16,925 nt of DNA, from contig CAMLER010000023.1 in NCBI GenBank assembly GCA_946478915.1, positions 1 to 16,925 on the forward strand, given 5' to 3'. The position numbers were made by a program, and so were the translations under genes. The notes below the pieces were generated by a model. That model worked only from the letters and a program-made list of their open reading frames with translations, was not told the DNA's origin and searched no databases. Positions within the stretch are counted from its first letter, which is position 1, and each line of letters begins with the position of its first letter. This document shows, piece after piece, positions 5,594 to 13,841 of the stretch. This DNA is from an uncultured Chryseolinea sp. Its GTDB lineage: Bacteria; Bacteroidota; Bacteroidia; Cytophagales; Cyclobacteriaceae.

Positions 5594-8269
5594 TCACTCA
5601 TCCTTCATTTTGGGAATTTTTCTATCGCCGCGTTCGATCGCCTTTGTAATCGCGCTTACGACACTATCAAGTTCATCAGCAGTCTGATGTAGACGACGGT
5701 TGATTTCCGAACCTTCGTGATCCAGTTTCGTTTTTGAAATGAGATTGATCAGTCCCAGGATTGTCGCTACCGGACTTCTAAGCTTGTGAGCATTTATAAA
5801 AGCATATTCCTCCAATGCCTTGTTTTTGCGCTCAAGCTCTCTCGTACGATTCTGCACCATCTCCTCCAGGTTTTCATTAATACGCAGTATCTCTTCGGAC
5901 TGCGCGGATATTTCTTCATTCTGTACCTGGATCTCTTCATTCTGCAATTGGATTTCCCTGGTGCGCATCTGTACTTTTTCTTCAAGTAGTTCGTTGTATC
6001 GCCTTAGTTTTCTTTCCCTGGCCTTGACGATATAAAAGAACGAAACGGCCAGTATCAATGCGGAGCAGATGTAAAACGGAATGGTTTGCCAAATGGGAGG
6101 CTTAATAGCAAATGTTACTGAACTTTCCTCTGCCCGGCTGAAGTCCTGAGATTCTGATGCCTTCAGCCTAAATGTGTAATTTCCGGGTGGAAGTCTTGAG
6201 TAAATTGCTGTATGATCGCGGGTCATGATCCAATCTCGATCATAGTTGTCCAGCTTGTATGAAAAGTAGAGTCCACCTGGATTCAAATACCAGATGCCGA
6301 CGTAATTAAATGTTATGTTGTTTTGATTGTAGTTTAGCGTCGGGGATATATTGATATCGTGTGGTAGTCCAAACAAAGAAACCGTCTTGAGTCGCGCTGT
6401 CGGATTATTATTCAGAAAATTCTGATCCGCAGTATATTTAATAATGCCATCAGTGGTGCCAAAATACAAGTCTCCACGGCTGTCTCTTCCTACAGCATTT
6501 AAATTTCCTATCTGGTCGCGTATACCAACTTCTTCACCAAGATAAACGACTTTGTTCTGATGCGTATTAATAATATCAATACCGGCGTCATTCAGAACGA
6601 CAATATTTCCTTCTCTGTCAGATGCGAGGCTGTGGATATTATTATCTCTAAAGATCAGGGCTGTGTCACAGGGATAAAACTTTCGCCCGTCGAACACATA
6701 AAGACCGTGGCCTTGTACATTCACCCATAATCTTCCCTTGTTGTCCTGGACCATACCATAGATCACTGTCCCGGGCAAGCCCTCGCTGTAATGATGAAAT
6801 CCGTCTCGATTCATCATGGCAACTCCCTTTCCATCGGTTGCTAGCCAGGCGCGATTATCTTCTAAGTGAATTTGGTAGATGAAGTCTGATACCAGGCCAT
6901 CCTCACTTGAAAAATTTTCTATCTCAAAAGATTCGTTTTCCGGGTGAGTAATCTTGGTGACCCCGCCTAATGTGCCTAGCCATATCGTATTGTTATTACC
7001 CGTTATCGTTAGTACGTTTCCATTTTTTAATTCTTTGGAGAAATGTCTTATTCGCCCGGTAGCCGGGTGTATTCGCAAAACGCCTTCGCCATATAAGCCT
7101 GCCCAGACATATCCTTTCACGTCGGTGTATAAGCTGATGACTGTATATTTTTGGAAGGCTGTATGTTGTAGTGGCTTGGTTGTGATGAGTTGTCCCGAGT
7201 TTTTCCTGTACAGACCTTCCGAATCGGCATACCAAACATTATCATCATGGTCGACGGTTACGGCAAACACGTTCCTGTTCCCTGTGGATGCATGATGGCT
7301 TATAAACTGCAATCCATCTCCGGCTGTACGCGATATTCCGGATTTGGTGCCTATCCAGATATTTCCTTCAAGATCAGTTCTGACATGTCGAATGGCTTCA
7401 AGACTTTTGATTTCCTGAGATGGATAAAATTGTTTCTGCTGATTGCCGATGTCGTATACGACCACACCTTTTTGCGGGCAAGCAATCCAGAGTTTGTCGC
7501 CTTTTAATAGAAAGTCGCTGATGGGCCCATAAGTCCAGGACTGGACGGCCAATTCATATTTGCGCGATAGAACATCAAAGAGCAATATTCCTGCATCCTC
7601 GGTCCCCAACAATACTGTATTACCATGTGGGACTATCTTTTTGATGATATTGTCGGGCAGTCCGTCGTCATAATTGATTACATCAATAGATATTTTGTTT
7701 CCGGCTAACGTACAGACTGCTGCTCCGCCATCGGTTCCAGCCCATATATTTCCGCGTTCGTCGATTGCAAGGTCGTAGATATATAAATCCGGCAGACCTT
7801 CAGCATCATCAACCCGGTAAAGCCTGTTATTAACATGATAGTATAGCCCATCGTTTAATGTCGAAAACCACAGATTGCCGTTCTTGTCGAAAAGAATGTC
7901 CGACACAGGCTTGGTTGCGCTTCCTTCTTCAGCTTCAAAAGTTTCAAATGTTTCATTTTGAAAAATTGTAAGCTGGCCATTATTATATCCAACCCAAATC
8001 CGGCCGAGCGAATCCTCGGCAAGTGCTGTAACTACGTCGTGTGCTAATCCTTCTTTCGAAGTGTACTGGTGCTGATTTTCCCCGTCGAAGGTAAACAGTC
8101 CTTTCGTCGTACCGAACCACATATTGCCCTTACTATCCTGCAGGATGCTATTTATCTGGACCGGCTCATTTTTTCGAAGCAGAAAATATTCCTGGAAAAA
8201 TGGTACCTGGCTCAGCGCTGGCGTGACTGAAACAAAACTCAAAAAAACGACGCGCAGTAATCGCTTCAT
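5594..8269 (-). CDS. Two-component-type propeller sensor with terminal phosphoacceptor helix but no ATPase domain
   Basis: The preferred start is the ATG at 8269, giving 891 residues and beginning MKRLLRVVFLSF, a good signal peptide. A start at 8302 would add 11 residues before the signal and overlap the upstream gene. In numbering from 8302: periplasmic Reg_prop propeller repeats span about 30-640, with repeated GNxWFGT/GxIWxGT phrases. A Y_Y_Y domain follows at about 655-735 and one membrane helix at about 743-760. A coiled coil with near-perfect heptads (EIQLQNE, EIQVQNE, EISAQSE, EILRINE) covers about 782-815. An H-box-like segment with His839 in NAHKLRSP comes next, and the protein ends about 60 residues later. 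The HATPase_c domain of a normal histidine kinase is absent, and the space after the stop holds no remnant of one. It may be a receptor that is phosphorylated by, or dimerises with, another kinase; that is inference. Confidence 0.85.
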   Translation of the reverse strand: MKRLLRVVFLSFVSVTPALSQVPFFQEYFLLRKNEPVQINSILQDSKGNMWFGTTKGLFTFDGENQHQYTSKEGLAHDVVTALAEDSLGRIWVGYNNGQLTIFQNETFETFEAEEGSATKPVSDILFDKNGNLWFSTLNDGLYYHVNNRLYRVDDAEGLPDLYIYDLAIDERGNIWAGTDGGAAVCTLAGNKISIDVINYDDGLPDNIIKKIVPHGNTVLLGTEDAGILLFDVLSRKYELAVQSWTYGPISDFLLKGDKLWIACPQKGVVVYDIGNQQKQFYPSQEIKSLEAIRHVRTDLEGNIWIGTKSGISRTAGDGLQFISHHASTGNRNVFAVTVDHDDNVWYADSEGLYRKNSGQLITTKPLQHTAFQKYTVISLYTDVKGYVWAGLYGEGVLRIHPATGRIRHFSKELKNGNVLTITGNNNTIWLGTLGGVTKITHPENESFEIENFSSEDGLVSDFIYQIHLEDNRAWLATDGKGVAMMNRDGFHHYSEGLPGTVIYGMVQDNKGRLWVNVQGHGLYVFDGRKFYPCDTALIFRDNNIHSLASDREGNIVVLNDAGIDIINTHQNKVVYLGEEVGIRDQIGNLNAVGRDSRGDLYFGTTDGIIKYTADQNFLNNNPTARLKTVSLFGLPHDINISPTLNYNQNNITFNYVGIWYLNPGGLYFSYKLDNYDRDWIMTRDHTAIYSRLPPGNYTFRLKASESQDFSRAEESSVTFAIKPPIWQTIPFYICSALILAVSFFYIVKARERKLRRYNELLEEKVQMRTREIQLQNEEIQVQNEEISAQSEEILRINENLEEMVQNRTRELERKNKALEEYAFINAHKLRSPVATILGLINLISKTKLDHEGSEINRRLHQTADELDSVVSAITKAIERGDRKIPKMKDE

Positions 8270-8276
8270 ACAAATA

Positions 8277-8828
8277 CTATTGGAGCGACATCGATGCGTC
8301 AAATTGTACCTTGATCTGTGTTGCTATTTTTTGACTTACAACGGTAGGGATAGTGATATTATGATCAGCAAGCGGCACGTCGAAGGACGCGTTTATTTTT
8401 AACAATCCATTGTTTATGGCGATTTTACCCTTAATGATTCTGGTCTGCTTCACACCATGAATCTCCAAATCACCCTTTGCTCTCACGTCGTACGAGCCAT
8501 CCGACAAAAAATCGATTTGTTCAATAATCTTGCCGCTAAAAGTTGCCTTCGGATATTTTTCGCTTTCCATGTATTTCTCATTGAAATGTTCTCGTTGCAG
8601 CGTGCTGTTAAAACCCTGAAATGAATTGACGTCAATTGTGAAAGCAAATTGATTTGTTGTCGGATCAATAAGTCCACGCGCCGACGTGGAAGCAGCCTTG
8701 ATCAACTCAAGTTGTGCCTCCGATATAAAATCAATCTTTGCGTTGCGTGTTGTATACTTTTTTTGGGCCCTTAGTCCTGTGGCCAAGGTGGCAAGCAAAA
8801 AAATCATTAGAATCCGAACAAAACGCAT
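8277..8828 (-). CDS. YceI-family exported protein
   Basis: This 183-residue protein starts with a clear signal peptide (about 1-21, ending GLRAQ). The rest fits the YceI lipocalin-like barrel: an early IDF segment, the middle stretch with SFQGFN...REHFNEKYMESEKYPKATF, then GDLEIHGVKQT and a final beta strand. YceI proteins form extended lipocalin-like barrels that bind polyisoprenoid or other amphiphilic molecules in the periplasm; the ligand here is unknown. The gene ends seven bases before the preferred start of the propeller sensor, so the two are very likely one transcript. Confidence 0.88.
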   Translation of the reverse strand: MRFVRILMIFLLATLATGLRAQKKYTTRNAKIDFISEAQLELIKAASTSARGLIDPTTNQFAFTIDVNSFQGFNSTLQREHFNEKYMESEKYPKATFSGKIIEQIDFLSDGSYDVRAKGDLEIHGVKQTRIIKGKIAINNGLLKINASFDVPLADHNITIPTVVSQKIATQIKVQFDASMSLQ

Positions 8829-9280
8829 ATTACTGGCTGTCTACCTTTACGCCTGGAAGGGGCGATTACATTAAAAAATACAGAAATGTCTAACCGTGAA
8901 TTTTGCCATTCTGCGGTTGTAATTTCATGAGGAATACCCTGATAACATACGTGCGTGAGACTACCACGACGCAGAACGCGGAACGAAGAATGCTTAACGC
9001 TTTCGCTTTCATTGGGCAGCGGAAACTGTCCCTTTAAAGTTCGGAAAAGTAGATCGCCGGTTGAAATTTACCTTGTGCTGAATAACAATAGAATTCAGTC
9101 CGTGTAAGGTACCAGCATTTCCCAGCCGTAACCCCGTGGAAGCCCTACGAGAGCATTAAGCTTTTAGGTTCAGCGCTCAAACTAAATGGAATCATTAAGT
9201 GTTCGGCCAAAGCGATTCCATCATCCTTAGAAGTCCTACACCCAAGCGCTTCGCTTTTCGCTTACAGTGTTAAGCCTTAT
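8829..9280. other. Intergenic region without recognised gene
   Basis: The roughly 450 bp between the YceI gene (5' side) and the end of the GMC/TIM-barrel operon contain no open frame with coding character; the longest frames on either strand are about 40 codons. It must hold the promoter of the YceI-sensor unit. A degenerate heptamer repeat lies at 8968-8995. A 7-bp inverted pair, TGGAATC/GATTCCA, is at 9187-9193 and 9214-9220. No T-tract hairpin is seen after the operon end. Confidence 0.6.
8968..8995. repeat. Degenerate heptanucleotide tandem repeat
   Basis: Four adjoining 7-mers, GACGCAG, AACGCGG, AACGAAG and AATGCTT, share an A-A/T-C/G-C pattern. It resembles short intergenic tandem repeats but is too brief and diverged to be sure. 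Confidence 0.3.
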
Positions 9281-10159
9281 TTACTCAGTCAGTCCCTTCA
9301 AATAAGCTATACTTTGAGGTACCGACACCCTGATATTGCTGCTTTCGTCCTCGATAAAATAATGCTTGATGCCCACTTTTTTTGCTGCTTTTAGAATACC
9401 CGGGATATCAAGTTCCCCCGTACCGAGAGGAACGTCATTTTCCGGAGAAGTGAGACCTGTCAGATCTTTCTTTGTGCCCTTTTTCAAATCCTTCAAATGC
9501 ATCAGCTTCCAACGATCGCCGTATTTTTTCAAAAGCTTGATTGGATCGCCGCCGCCGAAGTGTATCCACATTACGTCCATTTCGAACGACACATAATCCG
9601 GGTTTGTATTGGTGATGATGTAATCCAGCAACGTTCCTTTTTCATGCGGCCAGAACTCGTAGCCATGTGCATGATAGCAGAGTGTGATCCCATTCTCCTT
9701 CAATATTTTTCCTGCCGCATTAAAATCTTCAACAGCTTTTTTAGCGTTCTCAAAGTTGAAGCTACCTGTCTTGTGCGGAATCCACGCCACCATTACATAC
9801 TTTGCTCCTAGAATTTTTGCATGATCAGCAACGGCTTGAGGATCTTTCACCAGCGCTTCGTAACCTGTACCCATTGATGGGATACTGAGTCCCCTTTCAT
9901 CGCAAAGTTTTCGATATTCTTCCGGACTCATACCCCGGCCGCCGCCACCTTCGATTTCTGTAAAGCCTAGATTTTTAATTGTGTCCAACGTTTCAGCTAC
10001 GCCGTTTGGAAAACTCCTTCGATAGGTATATGGTGCAATTCCAAGAGCCGCAGTATACAGTGGTTTTTTGCTTTTTTGAGCTTTTACGGTAATTGGTGAC
10101 GATATCCCTATAAAAATGATTGCTGCGAGGGCGGTATAAATTTTAATGTGTTTTCTCAT
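9281..10159 (-). CDS. Exported sugar phosphate isomerase/epimerase-like TIM-barrel protein
   Basis: This 292-residue protein has a signal peptide (hydrophobic about 9-20, cleavage near KAQ at 26-28) and so acts outside the cytoplasm. The remainder is a xylose-isomerase-like TIM barrel (AP_endonuc_2 family). Likely metal or active-site residues are His163/His165 (CYHAHGYEF), Glu168, Glu193 and Asp195 (FEMDVMW), His221 (LMHLKD) and Glu270 (FIEDE). The full ligand set appears present. It is the last gene of a three-gene operon, 14 bp after the GMC oxidoreductase stop. Members of this family next to sugar dehydrogenases are thought to isomerise, epimerise or cleave oxidised (for example 3-keto) sugars. 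The exact reaction here is inference. Confidence 0.85.
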   Translation of the reverse strand: MRKHIKIYTALAAIIFIGISSPITVKAQKSKKPLYTAALGIAPYTYRRSFPNGVAETLDTIKNLGFTEIEGGGGRGMSPEEYRKLCDERGLSIPSMGTGYEALVKDPQAVADHAKILGAKYVMVAWIPHKTGSFNFENAKKAVEDFNAAGKILKENGITLCYHAHGYEFWPHEKGTLLDYIITNTNPDYVSFEMDVMWIHFGGGDPIKLLKKYGDRWKLMHLKDLKKGTKKDLTGLTSPENDVPLGTGELDIPGILKAAKKVGIKHYFIEDESSNIRVSVPQSIAYLKGLTE

Positions 10160-10173
10160 GTCTGATTTAGTCT

Positions 10174-11877
10174 TTAGATATTTCGCTTCTTAAGTTCTTC
10201 AACTGCATAATTTGCGGCTCGGGCCGTTATCGCCATAAAGGTCAACGTTGGATTTTGCGTAGCTGTTGAGGTCATGCAGGCCCCATCCGTTACAAAAACA
10301 TTCTTGCAGTGGTGGAGTTGGTTCCAACCATTGAGTAAAGATGTCTTTTCATCGCGGCCCATTCTCACGCCGCCCATCTCATGTATATCCGCCCCGGGAG
10401 GCGATTTAGTATCAACAGCAGTAATGTTTACAAAGCCGGCCTTCTCAAACATTTGTTTTGACTGTTCAACATAATCAGCAACCATTTTGTCGTCATTGTC
10501 ACTCCATTCACAAGAAATTATTAATTGGGGAATTCCATATTTATCCTTCAGATCGCCGTGCAGTCGGACATGGTTTTTTTCTAAGGGAACAGTTTCCCCC
10601 ATCATCCAGCTGCTAATGCCCCAATTGCCTAATGGTGGATGTAGAATATTTTCTCTCAATTGGTCCCCGATGACCGACGTATCCGTTTTATAACCCCTGC
10701 CACCTCCGATTCCGATTGCGTATCCGCGCAAGAAATCCATTTCCTGACCTTTCACATTTCGAAAACGCGGGATGTAACTGTGTGTAGGACTCCGGCCATC
10801 AGTCTTCTTATCCTTGAATCCGTCGTACTCTGCATTTGCCTTTCCCCGGTAATTATGCCACGCAATAAATTTTCCCAACAAGCCAGTGTCGTTACCCAGA
10901 CCGTTTGGAAATCTGTTCGACTTCGAATTGAGCAAAATTGCATTGGTATTCAGGGCAGACGCATTTACAAAAATAATGTCGGCGTAAAATTCTATCATCT
11001 CTTTCGTATTTCCATCGACAATTCTAACGCCGGTCGCGCGATTTTTTCTATCGTCGTAAATGATCGAATGCACTACCGCATGTGGCCGGATGGTTAACTT
11101 TTTTGTCTTCATTGCCCACGGTAAAGTAGATGAATTACTGCTGAAGTAAGCGCCGTACACACATCCACGGTTGCACTGTGCCTGATGCTGACACTTCTGC
11201 CTTCCCTGTTCTTTGTGAATTTGCTGAGGGTCGGTTATATGGGCACAACGCGCCTGAATAACGTGCCGATCTACATAATTCTTTTGAATGCTCTCGCGGA
11301 AATATTGTTCGATACAACTGATCTCAAATGCGGGCATGCATTCACTGTCTGGTAATTCTGGAAGCCCATCCCTGTTGCCTGCTATTCCGGCAAATTTTTC
11401 AACATGAGCATACCATGGCTCCAGATCTTTATAACGGATAGGCCAGTCTACTGCAAAACCATCGCGCAACGGACCTTCAAAATCATAATCACTCCAACGT
11501 TGTGTTTGTCTGGCCCAGAGCAATGATTTTCCTCCTACATGATAGCCGCGAAACCAGCGGAACGGTTTTTCCTCAATGAACGGTTGCTCGTCGTCTTTGA
11601 TAGCCCAATGCAGGGTCTCCTCCCGCAGAAAACGTGCAAATTCGTGACCTTTCCTTTTTTCCAAAGGAACGGTACCTCTATATTCAAATTGCCATGGAGC
11701 TTTGCTGGCGGTTGGATAGTCTTTGATATGTTGTACATCGCGTCCACGTTCAAGTACCAGTGTTTTCAGGCCTTTGTCACAAAGTTCTTTCGCTGCCCAG
11801 CCACCGCTTGCTCCCGAACCGATTACAATCGCGTCGTATGTTCTTTTTTTCTTTGAGTCTATTAAGAGATTTGCCAT
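10174..11877 (-). CDS. GMC-family FAD oxidoreductase (sugar/alcohol dehydrogenase large subunit)
   Basis: This 567-residue protein is of full length for a GMC oxidoreductase. The FAD ADP-binding loop GSGASGG is at residues 20-26 and the flavin-contact region GGKSLLW is at 115-121. The C-terminal GMC motif HEMGGVRMG is at 499-507, and the active-site Asn542 lies in QNPTLT. His499 and Asn542 are candidate catalytic residues. There is no signal peptide of its own. The preceding gene encodes a Tat-signal small subunit five bases upstream, which fits export by hitchhiking as in FAD-dependent glucose and glycoside-3-dehydrogenases. Three cysteines cluster at 229, 235 and 239 (C-x5-C-x3-C), possibly for a 3Fe-4S cluster like that of bacterial FAD-GDH. 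Substrate is unknown; oxidation of a glycoside or sugar in the periplasm is the likely role. Confidence 0.88.
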   Translation of the reverse strand: MANLLIDSKKKRTYDAIVIGSGASGGWAAKELCDKGLKTLVLERGRDVQHIKDYPTASKAPWQFEYRGTVPLEKRKGHEFARFLREETLHWAIKDDEQPFIEEKPFRWFRGYHVGGKSLLWARQTQRWSDYDFEGPLRDGFAVDWPIRYKDLEPWYAHVEKFAGIAGNRDGLPELPDSECMPAFEISCIEQYFRESIQKNYVDRHVIQARCAHITDPQQIHKEQGRQKCQHQAQCNRGCVYGAYFSSNSSTLPWAMKTKKLTIRPHAVVHSIIYDDRKNRATGVRIVDGNTKEMIEFYADIIFVNASALNTNAILLNSKSNRFPNGLGNDTGLLGKFIAWHNYRGKANAEYDGFKDKKTDGRSPTHSYIPRFRNVKGQEMDFLRGYAIGIGGGRGYKTDTSVIGDQLRENILHPPLGNWGISSWMMGETVPLEKNHVRLHGDLKDKYGIPQLIISCEWSDNDDKMVADYVEQSKQMFEKAGFVNITAVDTKSPPGADIHEMGGVRMGRDEKTSLLNGWNQLHHCKNVFVTDGACMTSTATQNPTLTFMAITARAANYAVEELKKRNI

Positions 11878-11882
11878 AATTT

Positions 11883-12404
11883 TTACGCATTAACATCAAC
11901 ACAACCATAGAAATGACCTGGAACGATTTTATAATTCAGGTACTGCAGCATTACCTCTCTGGAAGTATTAAAGCCGCGAATTGTTTGTGATTTCATCAAG
12001 TCAAAGAAGTCTTTTTCTTCCTTGTTTTCTGAAGTGGATAAACCTATCAGCAATGCCTCTCTTTGCATCTGGCTGCATTCCTTGAATGAAACACCGTTAA
12101 CTTTTTTTGCCTTCAAATCCAAACCTTCCAGTTGCCTTGCAACGTTGTCCTGAATCTCCTTTTCATAACAATTGGCGATAAGCTTATCCAAAAACTTATC
12201 TACACCAACTGATAGAGCGCCGATTGAATTTCCGACGGGAATTATCGTATCGGCAACGTACGCCAGTATCTCCAGATTGGTTGGTGAAAGCGAGGAAGGC
12301 AAGTGAGCAAGGCCTGATGCGCTCCAGTTTTCCGCCCAAGCGGGCAGTGCAATTAACCCACCTGTGGCAACAAGCAGATTTTTTATCGAAGTACGCCGGT
12401 TCAT
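11883..12404 (-). CDS. Gluconate 2-dehydrogenase subunit 3-like Tat-exported small subunit
   Basis: The chosen start at 12404 gives 173 residues beginning MNRRTSIKNLL, a twin-arginine-like signal followed by a hydrophobic run to PAWAE. A start at 12473 would place 23 extra residues ahead of the signal and is less likely. The mature part is helical and matches the Gluconate_2-dh3 family, with the phrases LEILAYVADTIIPVG and VDKFLDKLIANCY. Small subunits of this family accompany GMC dehydrogenases, assisting their folding and export. The stop is five bases before the GMC start, so this is the first gene of the operon. The promoter must lie in the 240 bp shared with the divergent barrel gene; no confident promoter was picked out. 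Confidence 0.82.
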   Translation of the reverse strand: MNRRTSIKNLLVATGGLIALPAWAENWSASGLAHLPSSLSPTNLEILAYVADTIIPVGNSIGALSVGVDKFLDKLIANCYEKEIQDNVARQLEGLDLKAKKVNGVSFKECSQMQREALLIGLSTSENKEEKDFFDLMKSQTIRGFNTSREVMLQYLNYKIVPGHFYGCVDVNA

Positions 12405-12643
12405 GGTTTGATTTGATAGAAGTGTTTTACTCAAGGTATCAAACAATATGTGTTTTGAAAACAAAATTTCCATCGCTGGCCAATCACCTTTTGCCCCATG
12501 GCCGGATATATCCTTGTTTTTCTATAAAAATGACTAAGTTCTGAGATCTGGACCGGCATGATTTCAGGGGGGCTGGTAGTTGGAGGTTATTAAATCCCGG
12601 TTCGTGAATTGAATACGCTAGGAGCACCGTTAGAAACATTTGT

Positions 12644-13837
12644 ATGCGAATCACCATTACATCGTCCACCCTTACATTTTTTTTACTTTTCGTAGCCTTG
12701 AGCCTGCGCGCGCAGGATTATCGTCCAGGATACGTTATCAACAATGATCTTGATTCCATCAACGGATTTATTGCGTACCGCTCCGATGGGAAAAATTTGT
12801 TGGAATGCTTATTTCGGCAAACAAGAAAGGGTGAAACTTTAAAATATAAGCCGGAGCAACTAAAAGCGTTCGGCTTTCATGGTGACAAAAAATTCCGGTC
12901 CGTCACCGCCCCGCAGGAGTTGGATTTATCACAAAAGATATTTGCCAATCAGCTGGTTAGTGGAAGCATGAGCCTTCTCAAGATTCGAAAGAGCTTTTTT
13001 ATTTTGATTAAAGACAGTCTCATTTCGTTGCCTGTTCCTGTAAATAAAGAAGTCAAGAACAGCGATGGTAACTGGAGCAAGAAAGATAAAAGATATGTCG
13101 GTGTCATGAATGTCCTCCTTAGGGATTGCCAATTATCAGCCGATGAAATGTCATACACCGAAGGAGATTTAACAAACCTGGTTCACAGCTATAATAGGTG
13201 CAAGGGTGAAAGGGCCTCGCTGTCCAATCTAAAGCCTCTTGGCAAACTGAATTTTTTATTCTTTGGTGGATATTCCCGGTCGAATATGTCAATGAACCCT
13301 AGTACAGATGTGACGTTTTCGACTAGCTATTCTCTTCTTGCGGGTGCCGGCATGGAGTTATCCTCTCCAAGAATTTTTGACCGTCTTTTCTTTTCCGCCG
13401 ACGTTTGGTACCACTCGTCTTTCTATCAAGCCTATGAGAAAATTCCGTTCGCGGGGAACATCCGTCACCAGGATATTTTTCTTGACGTTTCTTATTTGAA
13501 GATTCCTGTGGGATTTAAATACAACTTCCGAAAGTTAAATAGCCCCTATATAAAAATGGGTATGTCATTCACAGCCATTAATAGCATAGAAATTAAGACC
13601 TGGGAGGAAGTAGAAGCACCGGATGGTGCTGTGTATGGTGACGAAAAATGGGGTGGATATGATGTGAAAAATCCAAAAACCGTTTGGATAGCCCTAGGCT
13701 ATGATCACCTGATACATAGGAAATTAAAATTATTTGCTGAGCTGAGGTATGAAAGAGGGGAAGGATTTATCGGTACGCCTATACAAAGCTTTTCAAAACT
13801 TAACAATTTCAATCTCTTACTGGGCATAAGGTTTTAG
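12644..13837 (+). CDS. Outer-membrane beta-barrel protein of unknown function
   Basis: This 397-residue protein has a signal peptide (hydrophobic about 9-21, cleavage near RAQ at 22-24). Residues about 25-190 form a soluble domain of the kind seen in Bacteroidota proteins starting with a 'GYVINNDLDSINGFI' phrase; I do not recognise a named function. Residues about 200-397 alternate polar and hydrophobic residues in amphipathic strands (FFGGYSRS, FFSADVWYHSSF, IPVGFKYNF, LFAELRYERG). They end in LLGIRF, the terminal aromatic residue expected of an outer-membrane barrel. It probably sits in the outer membrane. The TIG lipoprotein gene starts four bases after its stop, so the two form one unit and may act together. 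Confidence 0.7.
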   Translation: MRITITSSTLTFFLLFVALSLRAQDYRPGYVINNDLDSINGFIAYRSDGKNLLECLFRQTRKGETLKYKPEQLKAFGFHGDKKFRSVTAPQELDLSQKIFANQLVSGSMSLLKIRKSFFILIKDSLISLPVPVNKEVKNSDGNWSKKDKRYVGVMNVLLRDCQLSADEMSYTEGDLTNLVHSYNRCKGERASLSNLKPLGKLNFLFFGGYSRSNMSMNPSTDVTFSTSYSLLAGAGMELSSPRIFDRLFFSADVWYHSSFYQAYEKIPFAGNIRHQDIFLDVSYLKIPVGFKYNFRKLNSPYIKMGMSFTAINSIEIKTWEEVEAPDGAVYGDEKWGGYDVKNPKTVWIALGYDHLIHRKLKLFAELRYERGEGFIGTPIQSFSKLNNFNLLLGIRF

Positions 13838-13841
13838 AAAA

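Noticed and set aside
5569..5596. Imperfect inverted pair GTAACCTT/AAGGTCAC after the sensor stop
   Set aside because: Seven of eight pairs with a long loop and no T tract, so chance is as likely as a terminator.
6954..7295. 113-codon frame on the opposite strand of the sensor gene
   Set aside because: It overlaps the well-supported propeller repeats in antisense and has no signal or domain of its own.
8829..9280. Possible pseudogene or RNA gene in the gap
   Set aside because: Open frames are at most about 40 codons, no family is recognisable and no conserved RNA fold is evident by eye.
12405..12480. Possible Bacteroidota-type promoter for the GMC operon (TTTTG at 12462-12466 and TACCTTGA at 12431-12438 on the - strand)
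   Set aside because: The spacing is 23 bases and the downstream element departs from TAnnTTTG at two positions. Too weak to list as a feature, although it would fit the 12404 start.
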